Assembly (NCBI GenBank): GCA_016188575.1
Contig: JACPHN010000068.1
Coordinates: forward strand, 92,082 to 156,081
Source of the DNA: Candidatus Schekmanbacteria bacterium
GTDB taxonomy: Bacteria > CSSED10-310 > JACPHN01
Reading direction: 5' to 3'
Length of the DNA stretch: 64,000 nucleotides
Of this stretch, positions 35,216 through 44,325 are shown one piece after another. Each line of letters opens with the position of its first letter. The first letter of the stretch is position 1. Below the pieces are notes generated by a model. The model was not told the origin of the DNA and searched no databases. It saw only the letters and a program-made list of their open reading frames with translations. The position numbers and the translations under genes are program-made.

Positions 35216-36695
35216 GGGCCGGCCTCGGCGTCCCGACGGCGAACGACTCACCACCTCGGGCGCGTTCCCCAGCGATGCCCAGGAGATCCGCCTGCAGGCT
35301 GCCATCCTCCGGATAGGAAGCGTGCGCGAGGCGCCCCACCAACGGATCGCGCATCAGTCGCGGTGGAAAGGACATCCCCTCCAGTGCGCACCGCAATCGC
35401 GCCGCCGCGACGGCCGCGCCGCGAGCGTCGGCACCGAGCAAGAGCACCGCATATCGCCCCGCTCCCATCTGCGCCACGGCGTCGAGCCCGCGGACCCCGG
35501 AGATACAGGTCGCGGCGACATCTTGCAGCATGCGCCCGGAGAGGATCTCGCCCGCCGCACTGGCGATGCGGTCGATGCCGATGATGTCCAGGAAGGCTAC
35601 GGAGATGGCGGGCAGCCGGAAGGTGTCCACGCGATGGATTTCCTCCGAAAGGCGCTGGCGCAGCCGGGATTCGCTCAGCAGAGCGGTCGTCGCGTCGATC
35701 ATGACGTATTGGGAGAGCTGCCCGAGCATGGTCAGGTCCTGCAGCGCGGCGGCGGCCTGCCCCGTTACCATCCGCAACATGTTGAGATCGGCAACGCAGA
35801 AAACCTCGTCATTGTCCTTGTTGTTGACATTGACCACGCCAATGACGTTGCCTTTGATCCGCAGCGGCACACTGAGCAGCGATCCCGTGCGGTACCGCCT
35901 GCTCTCCGGTATGCCGATGAAGTCGGCCTCTTTGGCGAGATCGCGAACGAGCAGCGGCTTGCCCGTCTCGGCCACCCAGCCGCTGATCGCCGAGCCTACG
36001 GACACCTCGGTGTCCCGCACCACCGCTACCGGCAACCCGCGCGCGGCCCGGAGCCGCAGCACCGAGCGTGATTTCTCGCGCAACATGACCGAACAAATGC
36101 GCACGCCCAACACCCGCGTGACCACGTCCACGAGTTGCTGCAGGACGCGGTCGGGACCGTCGGGGTAGACGAGCCCGCGGGCGATGCCATAGAGTGTCGT
36201 GCCCTGGCCCTCACCCTCGGCGAAACCGTGGTACAGCATGTCCATGCGGACAACCGCGGTGATCAGATCGGCGTAGCTCCTGAGGAGATGGGCGAGCGAC
36301 TCGCTGTCGCTCGGCGCTCCGGGGAATCCGACGATCAGCAGACCGCGACGGTCGCGCAGTGGCGACAGGACCTGCAATTGGCAGGAAGCGCTGCAGAGCG
36401 GCCCGAATGCCCCGGCAGCGCGAGGCTGACCGCAATCACCGGCGCAGCCGTCCTGTTCCTTGCTCGCGGCAAGCTCCAGGAGGCCGGACTCCGGGTAGTC
36501 CGGGGCAAGCAGAGACTCGTTCACACCGCGGCTCGCTACCAGGCGCACCGTGTCGTCCGCGGGGTCTGGTAGATAGATCGCGACCCGACTGTCCTCGACC
36601 GCGCGCGTCAGCGCGTCCAGGACGGTGTCAAAACGGCCGCGCATACTGGTCGCTTGCATCGCCGCAAGAACCGTTTCCGTCAAGTCTACTGGCAT
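35208..36695 (-). CDS. GAF-domain protein with degenerate GGDEF domain
   Basis: 495 residues from ATG 36695 (the frame is open to 36776). There is a weak GAF-like region at about 20-170, with a Cys cluster CAGDCGQPRAAGAFGPLCSA. A clear second GAF is at about 190-340 (VGSAISGWVAETGKPLLVRD, YRTGSLLSVPLRIKGNVIGV). The last 140 residues keep the GGDEF fold (helix MIDATTALLSESRLRQRLSE, strand ISVAFLDIIGIDRI), but the active site reads GAGRYAVLLLG instead of GGDEFAVLLPG. It therefore should not make c-di-GMP. A sensory or scaffold role for the downstream PP2C phosphatase is inferred. Confidence 0.75.
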   Translation of the reverse strand: MPVDLTETVLAAMQATSMRGRFDTVLDALTRAVEDSRVAIYLPDPADDTVRLVASRGVNESLLAPDYPESGLLELAASKEQDGCAGDCGQPRAAGAFGPLCSASCQLQVLSPLRDRRGLLIVGFPGAPSDSESLAHLLRSYADLITAVVRMDMLYHGFAEGEGQGTTLYGIARGLVYPDGPDRVLQQLVDVVTRVLGVRICSVMLREKSRSVLRLRAARGLPVAVVRDTEVSVGSAISGWVAETGKPLLVRDLAKEADFIGIPESRRYRTGSLLSVPLRIKGNVIGVVNVNNKDNDEVFCVADLNMLRMVTGQAAAALQDLTMLGQLSQYVMIDATTALLSESRLRQRLSEEIHRVDTFRLPAISVAFLDIIGIDRIASAAGEILSGRMLQDVAATCISGVRGLDAVAQMGAGRYAVLLLGADARGAAVAAARLRCALEGMSFPPRLMRDPLVGRLAHASYPEDGSLQADLLGIAGERARGGESFAVGTPRPAHG

Positions 36696-36825
36696 GGTGT
36701 TGCGCCTCGCCGCGATGGTCCGTGCACCGTTCTTTTGACTCGTGACGGGCTCTTGAATAGCACGAGCAGCGCCCAATTCGCAAGAATTGATGAACGGCCA
36801 CTTCGTCGCGGCAGCGCGACGTTAC

Positions 36826-36870
36826 CCCCTTCGTCCCCCCGCTGGCGGGGTTGAGGGTGGGGGTCTTCGC
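36826..36870. repeat. Palindromic GC-rich repeat (degenerate copy)
   Basis: acccccttcgtccccccgct followed by ggcggggttgagggtgggg and gtcttcgcgg has the same order of parts as the repeats at 1640-1680 and 32660-32695. It sits between the divergent GAF gene and dinB. Because it is read in the open frame upstream of dinB, the dinB start must lie after it. Confidence 0.55.
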
Positions 36871-36951
36871 GGATGGATTGCTGACTTGACAGCGGCCGCG
36901 TGGCGAATTAAAAACGAAACAAAGCCCGGCAATCCCGCAAGCAGGTTACTC

Positions 36952-38181
36952 GTGCAACTTTCGGCTCCACGCATCTGCTGTCTGGACCTCGATACGTTCT
37001 TCGTCTCCGTCGAGCGACTTCTGGATCCTTCGTTGCACGGTCTGCCCGTGGTCGTGGGGGCCCTGCCCGGCGGGCGCGGCGTCGTCACTTCCGCAAGCTA
37101 CGAGGTGCGCGCCTATGGGGTTCGCTCCGGGATGCCCATCGCGCAAGCGGTCGCACTCGCCCCGCAGGCCGTCTTTCTGCCGACTCGGCACAGCGAGTAC
37201 TCCCACTACTCGAGCCGCGTGCGCGAGCTCGCCGCCAACTACAGTCCGCTCATGCAAATCGCCAGCATCGACGAGCTGTACCTCGACTTCACGGGATGCG
37301 AGCGCCTGTATCGGCGCCCCGGAGATCACTCTGCCGACGAGACCATTCTGCGCACCGTGTGGCAGTTGACGGATGACGTCGAGCGGGAGCTCGGCCTGCC
37401 GTCGAGTGCGGGGATCGCGGCCAACAAGCCGGTCAGCAAGGTTGCCTGCGGCCTGGCGAAACCACGCGGCGTGCTCATGGTGCCTGCCGGGCAGGAGCGC
37501 GACTTCCTGGCGCCGCTGCCGGTGCGGAAATTTCCCGGCATCGGGCCGGTCGCTGAGGCGGAGCTCGCGAAGCTCGGAGTTACGACTCTCGGTGAGCTCG
37601 CCGTGCTCCCGGCGGAGCCCCTTGGCAACGTCTTCGGCATTCGCTCGGCATATATCCGGCTGGGCGTGGCCGGGCTCACGCCATCCGGATTGGGACGCAG
37701 CCGCCCGGCGTTTGTCGAGCACGATCCGGCCGGCGAGCTGGCCGGCTCGATCAGCAACGAACGGACGTTTCGCGAGGACGTTCGCGATCCTCTCGTGCTC
37801 GAGGCGATGCTGTGCGGGCTGTGCGAGCGCGTGTGCTGGCGCGCGCGAAAGCGCGAGGCGCGCGCCGGAACCGTCAGCCTCAAGCTCCGCTACGCGGACT
37901 TTCAGACCGTGACGCGTTCGCGCTCCGTGGCGCCGACAAACTGCGAGCGCACGCTCATCCCCGTGGTCAAGGACATGTTTCGCCAGACGCGCGTTCGACC
38001 GCTACCCATTCGCCTGCTTGGACTCACGCTCTCCCGTTTGCTCCGGTGCGCCGAGCAGCAGCAGCTCTTCCTGGCCACCGGCGGCCGGGCACTGATGACG
38101 GCCGTTGACGCGATCCGCCAGCGACACGGGTTCGGTGCGCTCAAGATCGCAACATCCGCCTATCGCCGCAAGGACGGCTGA
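36952..38181 (+). CDS. dinB: Y-family DNA polymerase IV
   Basis: 409 residues from GTG 36952; upstream in-frame sequence is the repeat at 36826-36870 plus noise. The catalytic carboxylates are in ICCLDLDTFFVSVE and ASIDELYLDFTG. VVVGALPGGRGVVTSASYEVRAYGVRSGMP is the usual palm/finger region (split here as VVVGALPGGRGVVTS and YEVRAYGVRSGMPI). Thumb HhH GIGPVAEAELAKLGV and the little-finger domain follow. It performs translesion synthesis and is error-prone. No LexA box was identified by eye. Length is slightly longer than E. coli Pol IV. Confidence 0.92.
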   Translation: MQLSAPRICCLDLDTFFVSVERLLDPSLHGLPVVVGALPGGRGVVTSASYEVRAYGVRSGMPIAQAVALAPQAVFLPTRHSEYSHYSSRVRELAANYSPLMQIASIDELYLDFTGCERLYRRPGDHSADETILRTVWQLTDDVERELGLPSSAGIAANKPVSKVACGLAKPRGVLMVPAGQERDFLAPLPVRKFPGIGPVAEAELAKLGVTTLGELAVLPAEPLGNVFGIRSAYIRLGVAGLTPSGLGRSRPAFVEHDPAGELAGSISNERTFREDVRDPLVLEAMLCGLCERVCWRARKREARAGTVSLKLRYADFQTVTRSRSVAPTNCERTLIPVVKDMFRQTRVRPLPIRLLGLTLSRLLRCAEQQQLFLATGGRALMTAVDAIRQRHGFGALKIATSAYRRKDG

Positions 38182-38750
38182 GGGCTCATCCATTCGTTAG
38201 CCGGTCCGAAACCCCGCCCTGAAGGCCGGCATCCGTATTGGTAGCTCACCACCAGTAGCGCCCGGATAAGCAGTGGCAACGCGCAAGAACCTTCCTCCGC
38301 TCACTGGGCGGAGACCGGGAGAGGGGAAGAACGGCGAGCCCGCCCCCGTCCGCCCCCACCCCGACCGTCCCCCCGCAAGCGGGGGGACGGTCGCGGGGGC
38401 TGTCGCTTCGACGTCGAACCGGCGCCGGATATAGAGAGTGGAACCGCCGTTCTCGCGAGCGGAACGGAAGTTCTCTGAGTGGAGCCGGGCGCCGTGTTCT
38501 TGTCCCTACCCCCGCACCTCGAGAAACCTCACCGCTGGCGGCGGGCCGCCGTTTTCCGTCGCCGCCGCCGCCTTCCGGGCAACGCGCGCGATCGGGCGGC
38601 ACGAAAATTGCTGCTCCGAAGGGCGCCACGAGATTGCGCAAGTCCGCTCTCCTCAGCGCTTTGCGACCCCCCTGCCGCGACGCGTGCCGGAGCGGTTTCC
38701 CAATCTCGAGGGGCAAGTGTGATGTGAACCGAACTGGAAGGAGGAGCGTA
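38182..38750. other. Intergenic region with GC-rich palindromes
   Basis: 569 bases with no supported gene. It contains a perfect 15-bp-arm hairpin at 38362-38393 and low-complexity C/G tracts. The end holds aaggagga at about 38738-38745, the ribosome binding site of the lipoprotein gene. Confidence 0.55.
38362..38393. repeat. Perfect 15-bp inverted repeat with 2-base loop
   Basis: cgaccgtccccccgc (38362-38376), loop aa, then its exact reverse complement (38379-38393). The core ccccccgcaagcgggggg is shared with the element at 1583-1731. It lies about 180 bases after dinB, so it may act as a terminator-like stem, but there is no T-run. Best read as a member of the palindromic repeat family. 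Confidence 0.75.
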
Positions 38751-39263
38751 GTGAGCAGAAACGCGATTGCGCTTTGCTGCGTAGCCGCCGGGGCGGTACT
38801 GATGGCCGCCTGTAACTCCATTCCGACCGATCCGTTGGCGCCGATCGGAGGCGAGGATCCGGGCAAGATTGGCGCGGCCACGGTGGTCACGGGAGATAAC
38901 GGTTGCACGCCGGGGTACTGGAAAAACCACCTGGAGTCATGGCCAATAACGTCGTTGTCGCCCGACCAGCCTGTCGACACTGTCTTTGGCGAGCTCTGGC
39001 TCTACCCAGAGGTGGGCTCGGCAACGCTGCTGGAGGCACTGAGCTTTTCGGGCGGCTCCGACCTGCTGGGAGCCGTGCGGCTCCTTGTCCGGGCGGGTGT
39101 CGCCGCGGTGCTGAATGCCCTTCATCCCGACGTGCCGCACATGCTGCCGAGCGAGGTCCTCAATATCGTGAATACGGCCCTTGATTCCCAGGATCGTGAC
39201 ACCATCCTGGCGGCCGCCGCACTGCTCGGTGATCGCAACGACTCCGTCTGTCCCCTGGATTGA
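38751..39263 (+). CDS. Lipoprotein with GCTPGYWKNH motif
   Basis: 170 residues from GTG 38751, with a strong aaggagga site six bases upstream. A lipoprotein signal ends in the lipobox LMAAC, with Cys21 as the lipidated residue. After a short Pro-rich linker comes GCTPGYWKNHLESWP (residues 51-65). TPGYWKNH is a recurrent motif in secreted proteins from diverse bacteria and is of unknown function. The rest is helical (LLEALSFSGGSDLLGAVRLL, DVPHMLPSEVLNIVNTAL), ending with a Cys that may pair with Cys52. No enzyme motif is visible. Confidence 0.7.
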   Translation: MSRNAIALCCVAAGAVLMAACNSIPTDPLAPIGGEDPGKIGAATVVTGDNGCTPGYWKNHLESWPITSLSPDQPVDTVFGELWLYPEVGSATLLEALSFSGGSDLLGAVRLLVRAGVAAVLNALHPDVPHMLPSEVLNIVNTALDSQDRDTILAAAALLGDRNDSVCPLD

Positions 39264-39421
39264 CCGGGGAACGCTGACCTCGTAGCCGCGCACGTGGCCG
39301 CGGTAGCGACCGGAGAGACTGGCGCATTTCGGGGCCGGCGTACAAGATGCCACTGCGAGAGCCCGGCGTGCGGACACTCCGCGCGGCCGGGCATTGCCCG
39401 CTCAGCAGGAGGTTCCCCAAG

Positions 39422-39943
39422 ATGCGGTTCGTGTGCAACGCCGTAGGTCCGGATTTTCTCGATTCCGCTCCCCAGCGCATCGTCAACGCCGTGGAGATCC
39501 CCGCCTCGGCTGCCGCGATTTTCGCGGTCTTCGAGGACGCGGGCGCCTGGCCGAGGTGGTTTTCGGACATCGTCTCGGTCGAATGGACGAGCCCTCGGCC
39601 TTTTGGCGTGGGGACGACGCGGACCGTGCGCCTCCAGACGATGACCGTTGACGAGCGCTTCATCATCTGGGAGCAGGACCGGCGCTTTGCCTTTTATCTT
39701 GCCGCGACGAGCTTGCCGCTCGTCAACGCCCTGTGCGAAGATTACGTGCTGGAGCCCCTCGCATCCGAGCGCACCCGGTTCGTCTACACAGTCGCCTATG
39801 ATCCGCGCCTGCCGCTGCTGCTCGCCGGGCCGCTCGGAAGATGGTTCTTTGGTCGCATGTTCAGCAAGGCAACACAGTCGCTTGCCGTCTTCATGCGCTC
39901 GGGGCGCGCCGCCCAGACGGATGCACCGCACCCGAGCGCCTGA
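39422..39943 (+). CDS. SRPBCC (START-like) family protein
   Basis: 173 residues from ATG 39422, preceded by caggagg. The beta strand NAVEIPASAAAIFAVFEDAG, WPRWFSDIVSVEW, then RTVRLQ and FIIWEQDRRFAFYL are typical of the polyketide-cyclase/SRPBCC helix-grip fold, a hydrophobic-ligand-binding cavity. No catalytic residues can be assigned. It is convergent with the flotillin-like gene. Confidence 0.75.
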   Translation: MRFVCNAVGPDFLDSAPQRIVNAVEIPASAAAIFAVFEDAGAWPRWFSDIVSVEWTSPRPFGVGTTRTVRLQTMTVDERFIIWEQDRRFAFYLAATSLPLVNALCEDYVLEPLASERTRFVYTVAYDPRLPLLLAGPLGRWFFGRMFSKATQSLAVFMRSGRAAQTDAPHPSA

Positions 39944-39973
39944 AAGCATCGGCGCGAGCTGTCCCGGCGAAGG

Positions 39974-41212
39974 CTACGCGCCAAACAGCCCGCCAAAGTC
40001 AATCCCCGCGGCGCGCGCGACAGCCACCACCTGGGCAAGAGCCTCTGCAAACGGGTTCGGGCGATCGGCCGCGCCCGTGCGGATCTCGGTGACGTGCAGC
40101 GCGCCCCGGCCGGCGACCACCGCCTCGCTCAGCGCCGGAAATGAGGTCACCAGAAGCTCGTGACGGAGCTGCTCAGCGGAATAGCGCCCCTGAAGCTCGC
40201 GGTCGCGCGCCGCGATTTCCAGGCGAAGCTCCTCGCGCAGTCTCTCCGCGGCGAGCCGTTGCTCGGTCTCGGCAATGCCCGCCGTCGCCTCGGATCTGGA
40301 CAGGGCCAGACGCTGTTCCAGGGCGGCGCGTTCGAGCTCTGTGCGCTGCTCCGCCGCAAGCACGGCCAGCCCGTGCTGTGCCTCGCTCTCGTCTCGGCGG
40401 CGGCGGCTCGCCGCAAGCGCCGCCTGCAGCGTCGCGTCTTCCATCCGCTGCCGGCGTTCGAGCTGCTGCAGATGCAGGCGCTCCTCTCGCGCCAGTGCCG
40501 CGTGCCGGCCTTGTTCCTCCGCCTCTGCTTGCTGCCGCGCCAGCTCCTGGTCTACCTCCAGGGCTGCGCGCCGCGCCGCAACCTGCCGCTTGTGCACTTC
40601 CTGGTCGCGCTCGACCGCCGATTTCTTCGCCTCCATCTCCAGCCGCGTGCGATACGGAGCTTGCATGTGCTCAAATACAGTGCTGCTCAAGATGCGCACG
40701 TCCTGGATCTCGATCGTGTCGATCACGACCCCCCAGCCCTGAGTCGTGCCGTCGTCGAGCCGCCCTGCTCCCGAAACCACTGGCTGGATTTCGCGCATCA
40801 GCTCCTCGGCGATCCCCTCCTTTCGGCGCGTCAGGCAGTCCTGGACGGTCATGTTCGCCACCAGCCGGCGAGCGGCGCCCACAAACATCTCCTGCATCAC
40901 TTTCTCGAGCTCCCGCACCCCGCCGTTTTCGGTGAAGTCGAGCATCCTGAACGCGATCAGCGGCTCCGCGATGCGGTAGACGGCGATGCCGCGCACCTCG
41001 ACGCCGACTTTCTCCGCGGTAATCTGATCCGCCATGAAGGCGGATCGCTGAATCGTCGTCGGGACGCGGGTCGCCGCTTGCCACGGCCACAGGAAGACGC
41101 TGAGGCCGGGGCCATGGCGGACGACGCGGCCGTTATGAAGCTGAATGACGTACTCGCCGGGGCTCGCGTGCACGCGTCCCCAAGTTCGACGTTGGGTTCC
41201 GTTACTTGCCAT
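39974..41212 (-). CDS. SPFH/Band-7 (flotillin-like) protein
   Basis: 412 residues. The SPFH domain spans about 15-195 (GEYVIQLHNGRVVRHGPGLS, AEKVGVEVRGIAVYRI, TTQGWGVVIDTIEIQDVRIL). A long Glu/Arg/Ala/Gln-rich coiled coil follows at about 196-350, then a short C-terminal Gly/Ala region. There is no strong N-terminal membrane anchor, unlike FloA or HflK. Flotillin-like proteins oligomerise on membranes through the coiled coil. The last helix AEALAQVVAVARAAGI may dock to membrane. No NfeD partner gene is adjacent. Confidence 0.8.
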   Translation of the reverse strand: MASNGTQRRTWGRVHASPGEYVIQLHNGRVVRHGPGLSVFLWPWQAATRVPTTIQRSAFMADQITAEKVGVEVRGIAVYRIAEPLIAFRMLDFTENGGVRELEKVMQEMFVGAARRLVANMTVQDCLTRRKEGIAEELMREIQPVVSGAGRLDDGTTQGWGVVIDTIEIQDVRILSSTVFEHMQAPYRTRLEMEAKKSAVERDQEVHKRQVAARRAALEVDQELARQQAEAEEQGRHAALAREERLHLQQLERRQRMEDATLQAALAASRRRRDESEAQHGLAVLAAEQRTELERAALEQRLALSRSEATAGIAETEQRLAAERLREELRLEIAARDRELQGRYSAEQLRHELLVTSFPALSEAVVAGRGALHVTEIRTGAADRPNPFAEALAQVVAVARAAGIDFGGLFGA

Positions 41213-41428
41213 GGGTGGATCTCCGCGAGGAAGAGGTGCTCAAGAATGCATCGGGCTCTTGGAGCCCACGGCAGCTCCTGCAGGTTTCGGGCCATGGCCG
41301 AACGCCGGAGGCAGCGGACAGGAATGCGGCCCGGGGCCTGCCGCACGCGCACGGCGGTCCCACCGTTCCAGGTCGGGTGAGCCAAAACGGCGCAGAGGTG
41401 CCGCGGCGGACCGGCCGGCGCGCCGCTC

Positions 41429-42601
41429 TCAGGCCACGAGCACGCGGGGGAGATCGGGGTGGATGCGCGCCACGATCTCGTAGTTGATCGTGCCGATATG
41501 GCGTGCGAGGTCCTCTGCCCGGACGCGCTCGTCTCCCTGCGCCCCGAGCAACACGACCTCGTCGTTGACCGCCGCCGCGGGGACGTCGGTGACGTCCACC
41601 ATGCAGATGTTCATGCAAATGCGCCCGCGCACCGGCGCGCGCACGCCGTGCACCAGCACGTGGGCCAGGTTTGACAGGCCGCGATCATAGCCCTCGTAAT
41701 AGCCTATCGGAAGCACCGCCAGCCGCGTCGGGTGCGTGGCACGGTAGGTCAGACCGTAGCCTACGTAGGCGCCGGCCGGCACGTCCTTGACTTGCGCAAT
41801 TCGCGCCTTGAGGGCCATGACCGGCACGAGATCCACGCGCATGCCGGCCTGTAGCAGCGAGGAGAGATAGGTTTCCTTGGAGGGCCACAGGCCGTACAGG
41901 CCGATGCCGACGCGCGCCATGTCCTGATGCGTTTCGCTCAACAGGATGGCCGCGGCCGAGCAGGCGATGTGGCGAATACCGGGAACAATGCCGTGGTCAG
42001 CGAGACGGCGCACGAGCGCTTCATAGCAGGCGAGCTGCTGGCGAGCGTAGGTATGATCGGTGGTGTCCTCAATATTGGCGAAATGGGTGGAGAGCCCGGC
42101 CAGCTCCAGGTGCGGGTCGGCGGTGATCGCTCGCGACACCGAAATGAGCTCTGCTTCGCTTACTCCCTGGCGGTGCGTGCCGGTTTCGACCTTGAGGTGG
42201 AGTCGCGCCCGAGTGCGCGCGGCGGCTGCGGCGGTTCGCGCTGATGCGATCGCCTCCATCTGGTAGACCGTAGGCTCAAGGCGCGCGGCCACGGCTTCGG
42301 CCATGGCCGCGGGCGTGAGGTAGCCGAGCACCACGATCCGGGTATCGATGCCGGCGCGCCGCAGCGTCAGCCCTTCGTCCACCGTGTTCACTCCAAGCGC
42401 CTCGACGCCGGCGGCGGCAGCCTCACCCGCGACGATCGCCAACCCGTGGCCGTAGGCGTTGGACTTGACGACCGCCATCAGCCCGCAACGCGGTCCGATG
42501 ATGCGCCGAAACTCGCCGAGGTTATGGCGGAGAGCCGTGGCGGAAATTTCGACCCACGACGACGCGCGCTCCGGAACCTCACGCAGTATGGCCGTGCTCA
42601 C
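41429..42601 (-). CDS. alr: Alanine racemase
   Basis: 390 residues from GTG 42601, which overlaps the kinase stop by GTGA; ATG 42616 is an alternative. PLP lysine Lys46 is in MAVVKSNAYGHG. The catalytic tyrosine region is YVGYGLTYRA, and GRICMNICMVDVTD is the conserved C-terminal segment. It makes D-Ala for peptidoglycan. It is the last gene of a run with a GT4-GT2 fusion and a Ser/Thr kinase, an odd partnership for a cell-wall enzyme. Confidence 0.94.
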   Translation of the reverse strand: MSTAILREVPERASSWVEISATALRHNLGEFRRIIGPRCGLMAVVKSNAYGHGLAIVAGEAAAAGVEALGVNTVDEGLTLRRAGIDTRIVVLGYLTPAAMAEAVAARLEPTVYQMEAIASARTAAAAARTRARLHLKVETGTHRQGVSEAELISVSRAITADPHLELAGLSTHFANIEDTTDHTYARQQLACYEALVRRLADHGIVPGIRHIACSAAAILLSETHQDMARVGIGLYGLWPSKETYLSSLLQAGMRVDLVPVMALKARIAQVKDVPAGAYVGYGLTYRATHPTRLAVLPIGYYEGYDRGLSNLAHVLVHGVRAPVRGRICMNICMVDVTDVPAAAVNDEVVLLGAQGDERVRAEDLARHIGTINYEIVARIHPDLPRVLVA

Positions 42602-44325
42602 TTGCCTTCGCTCCACTCCACGACGCCGCCGCGGATGAGCCCGTCGAGCGCGCGGTAAAAGGTCAGGGGGTTCATGCGAATCGTCACGCGCAGCTCCTCC
42701 AGGTCGGCCGCCGCCAGGCCGGAGCGGGCCGCGCGCAGGATCGTCGACACCCGCGGCATCGAGAGGCGCAACTCAGACGCATGCTCGGCCTTGAACTGGG
42801 CGAGATAGAGCTCGAGCTCGCGGCGGCGTGCTGCGGCTTCCTTGAGAAAGCGCGGCGTGTCGAGCTCAAAACGCGTCGCATGATCCGGTGGCGTCACGTC
42901 CTCCAGGAAGAAGTAGCGGCCGGCGCGCCAGGCCGCGAGGTCCATCAAGATTTCCGCGGCCTGTTCGGTGAGGATTTCGTGAAGCCGCTCGCGCGAGAGG
43001 AGCTCCATGTCCAGCAGCACCAGACCGAGCCGACGGCGGCTGAGGCGCTGCGCCCGCGCCGCTCTCTCGATTTCCCTGCGCGTCAGGATACCTCGTCGCA
43101 GAAGCACGTTGCCGAGGCGCTCCGTGATCGCCGTCGACGTGGCGTAGACGATCCTGCCGTCGTTGAAGAACGCTGTTCTCCGCTCCACGGCGGAATCCGT
43201 CGCCGAGAAGCCCGCGGGGTCCTTGGGTTTGAGAGCCAAAATGCCAGAGGCACTACCGGCGAGCTCCCGTCGCGCGGCCGCACCAGGAGGGGCGGCGGCG
43301 TCGGCAGCCGCCGTCTCTCCGGGAGCGGCCCCATGGAGATTGCGGATGAACACCAACGCTCCGGTGCGTCGCGACTCCGTCACCTCCTGCAGCACCTCAA
43401 GCGCTCCGAGCTCGGCGGACAGCGCCCCCAGCGGGACCTTCTCGCCGCCCGTGCGCAGGCGCCGGCGGGCCGCGCCGCCGCCCGTGCCGTTGCCGCGGAG
43501 CAGATCGCGCCGGGCGAGGTCCTCGAGGAGGTCGCTCACCGTCGTGTAACGGTTTGCTGGATCCTTCTCCAGCATCTTCATGACCACGTCCTCGAGTCCT
43601 TGACTGACGGTGGGTACGAGGCGGCGCGGCGGCGTCGGAGGGTTGTGGAGGTGCTGGTAGATGAGCTGAACCATATTGTCCGCATCGAAGGGCTGGCGGC
43701 CGGTCAACGCCTCGTACAGGACGACTCCGAGCGAGTAGATATCCGAGGCCTCGGTTACGGGCGCGCGACCATCAATCCGCTCTGGAGATACGTAGTTGAG
43801 GGTCCCCACGAACTCGCCCGAGGTCGTGAGCCGGGTGTCGTCCTTTGACGTCGAGATTCCGAAGTCGGTGATGTGGACGTTGGCGTGCTCGTCGAGCAGG
43901 ATGTTTTGCGGTTTGATGTCCCGGTGGATGACGCCGAGCTGATGGATGTGCAGCAGCCCGCGACACACCTGGTCCAGGATCCGCAGGGCCTCGTTCTCCG
44001 GCAAGGCGCCGCGCTCCTCGAACAGATGTGCGAGATCGCAGCCGTTGACGAACTCCATGACCAGGTAGTAATGCTGATGCTCGACGCCCTGGTCGAGGAT
44101 GGCCGCGATGTGGGGGTGCGACAAGCGCTTGGCGTATTCGGCCTCGCGCCGAAACCGCGCGACCTTTTGGAGGTCCGAGAAGTGCTCCGGCGGCAGGACC
44201 TTGATTACCACCGGTGCATGGGAGCGGACGTCCTCGGCCTTGTAGACCTCACTCATGCCGCTGGACTTGATGCAGAGCAAGATCTGGTAGCGCTCGGCAA
44301 ACCAGCTTCCCGGCAGCCAGCTCAT
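42598..44325 (-). CDS. Ser/Thr protein kinase with DUF4388-like C-terminal domain
   Basis: 575 residues. A Hanks-type kinase fills residues 12-275: Lys42 in VVIKVLPPEHF, HRDIKPQN (Asp136), DFG at 154-156 and SPE in YVSPERIDG. The Gly-rich loop is IKSSGMSEVY. All catalytic residues are kept, so it should be active. The C-terminal half (TDSAVERRTAFFNDGRIVYA, LGNVLLRRGILTRREIERA, AAEILMDLAAWRAGRYFFLE) resembles DUF4388/PATAN domains of myxobacterial signalling proteins. No transmembrane span was seen. The start overlaps the upstream GT fusion stop by ATGA; targets are unknown. Confidence 0.88.
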   Translation of the reverse strand: MSWLPGSWFAERYQILLCIKSSGMSEVYKAEDVRSHAPVVIKVLPPEHFSDLQKVARFRREAEYAKRLSHPHIAAILDQGVEHQHYYLVMEFVNGCDLAHLFEERGALPENEALRILDQVCRGLLHIHQLGVIHRDIKPQNILLDEHANVHITDFGISTSKDDTRLTTSGEFVGTLNYVSPERIDGRAPVTEASDIYSLGVVLYEALTGRQPFDADNMVQLIYQHLHNPPTPPRRLVPTVSQGLEDVVMKMLEKDPANRYTTVSDLLEDLARRDLLRGNGTGGGAARRRLRTGGEKVPLGALSAELGALEVLQEVTESRRTGALVFIRNLHGAAPGETAAADAAAPPGAAARRELAGSASGILALKPKDPAGFSATDSAVERRTAFFNDGRIVYATSTAITERLGNVLLRRGILTRREIERAARAQRLSRRRLGLVLLDMELLSRERLHEILTEQAAEILMDLAAWRAGRYFFLEDVTPPDHATRFELDTPRFLKEAAARRRELELYLAQFKAEHASELRLSMPRVSTILRAARSGLAAADLEELRVTIRMNPLTFYRALDGLIRGGVVEWSEGK

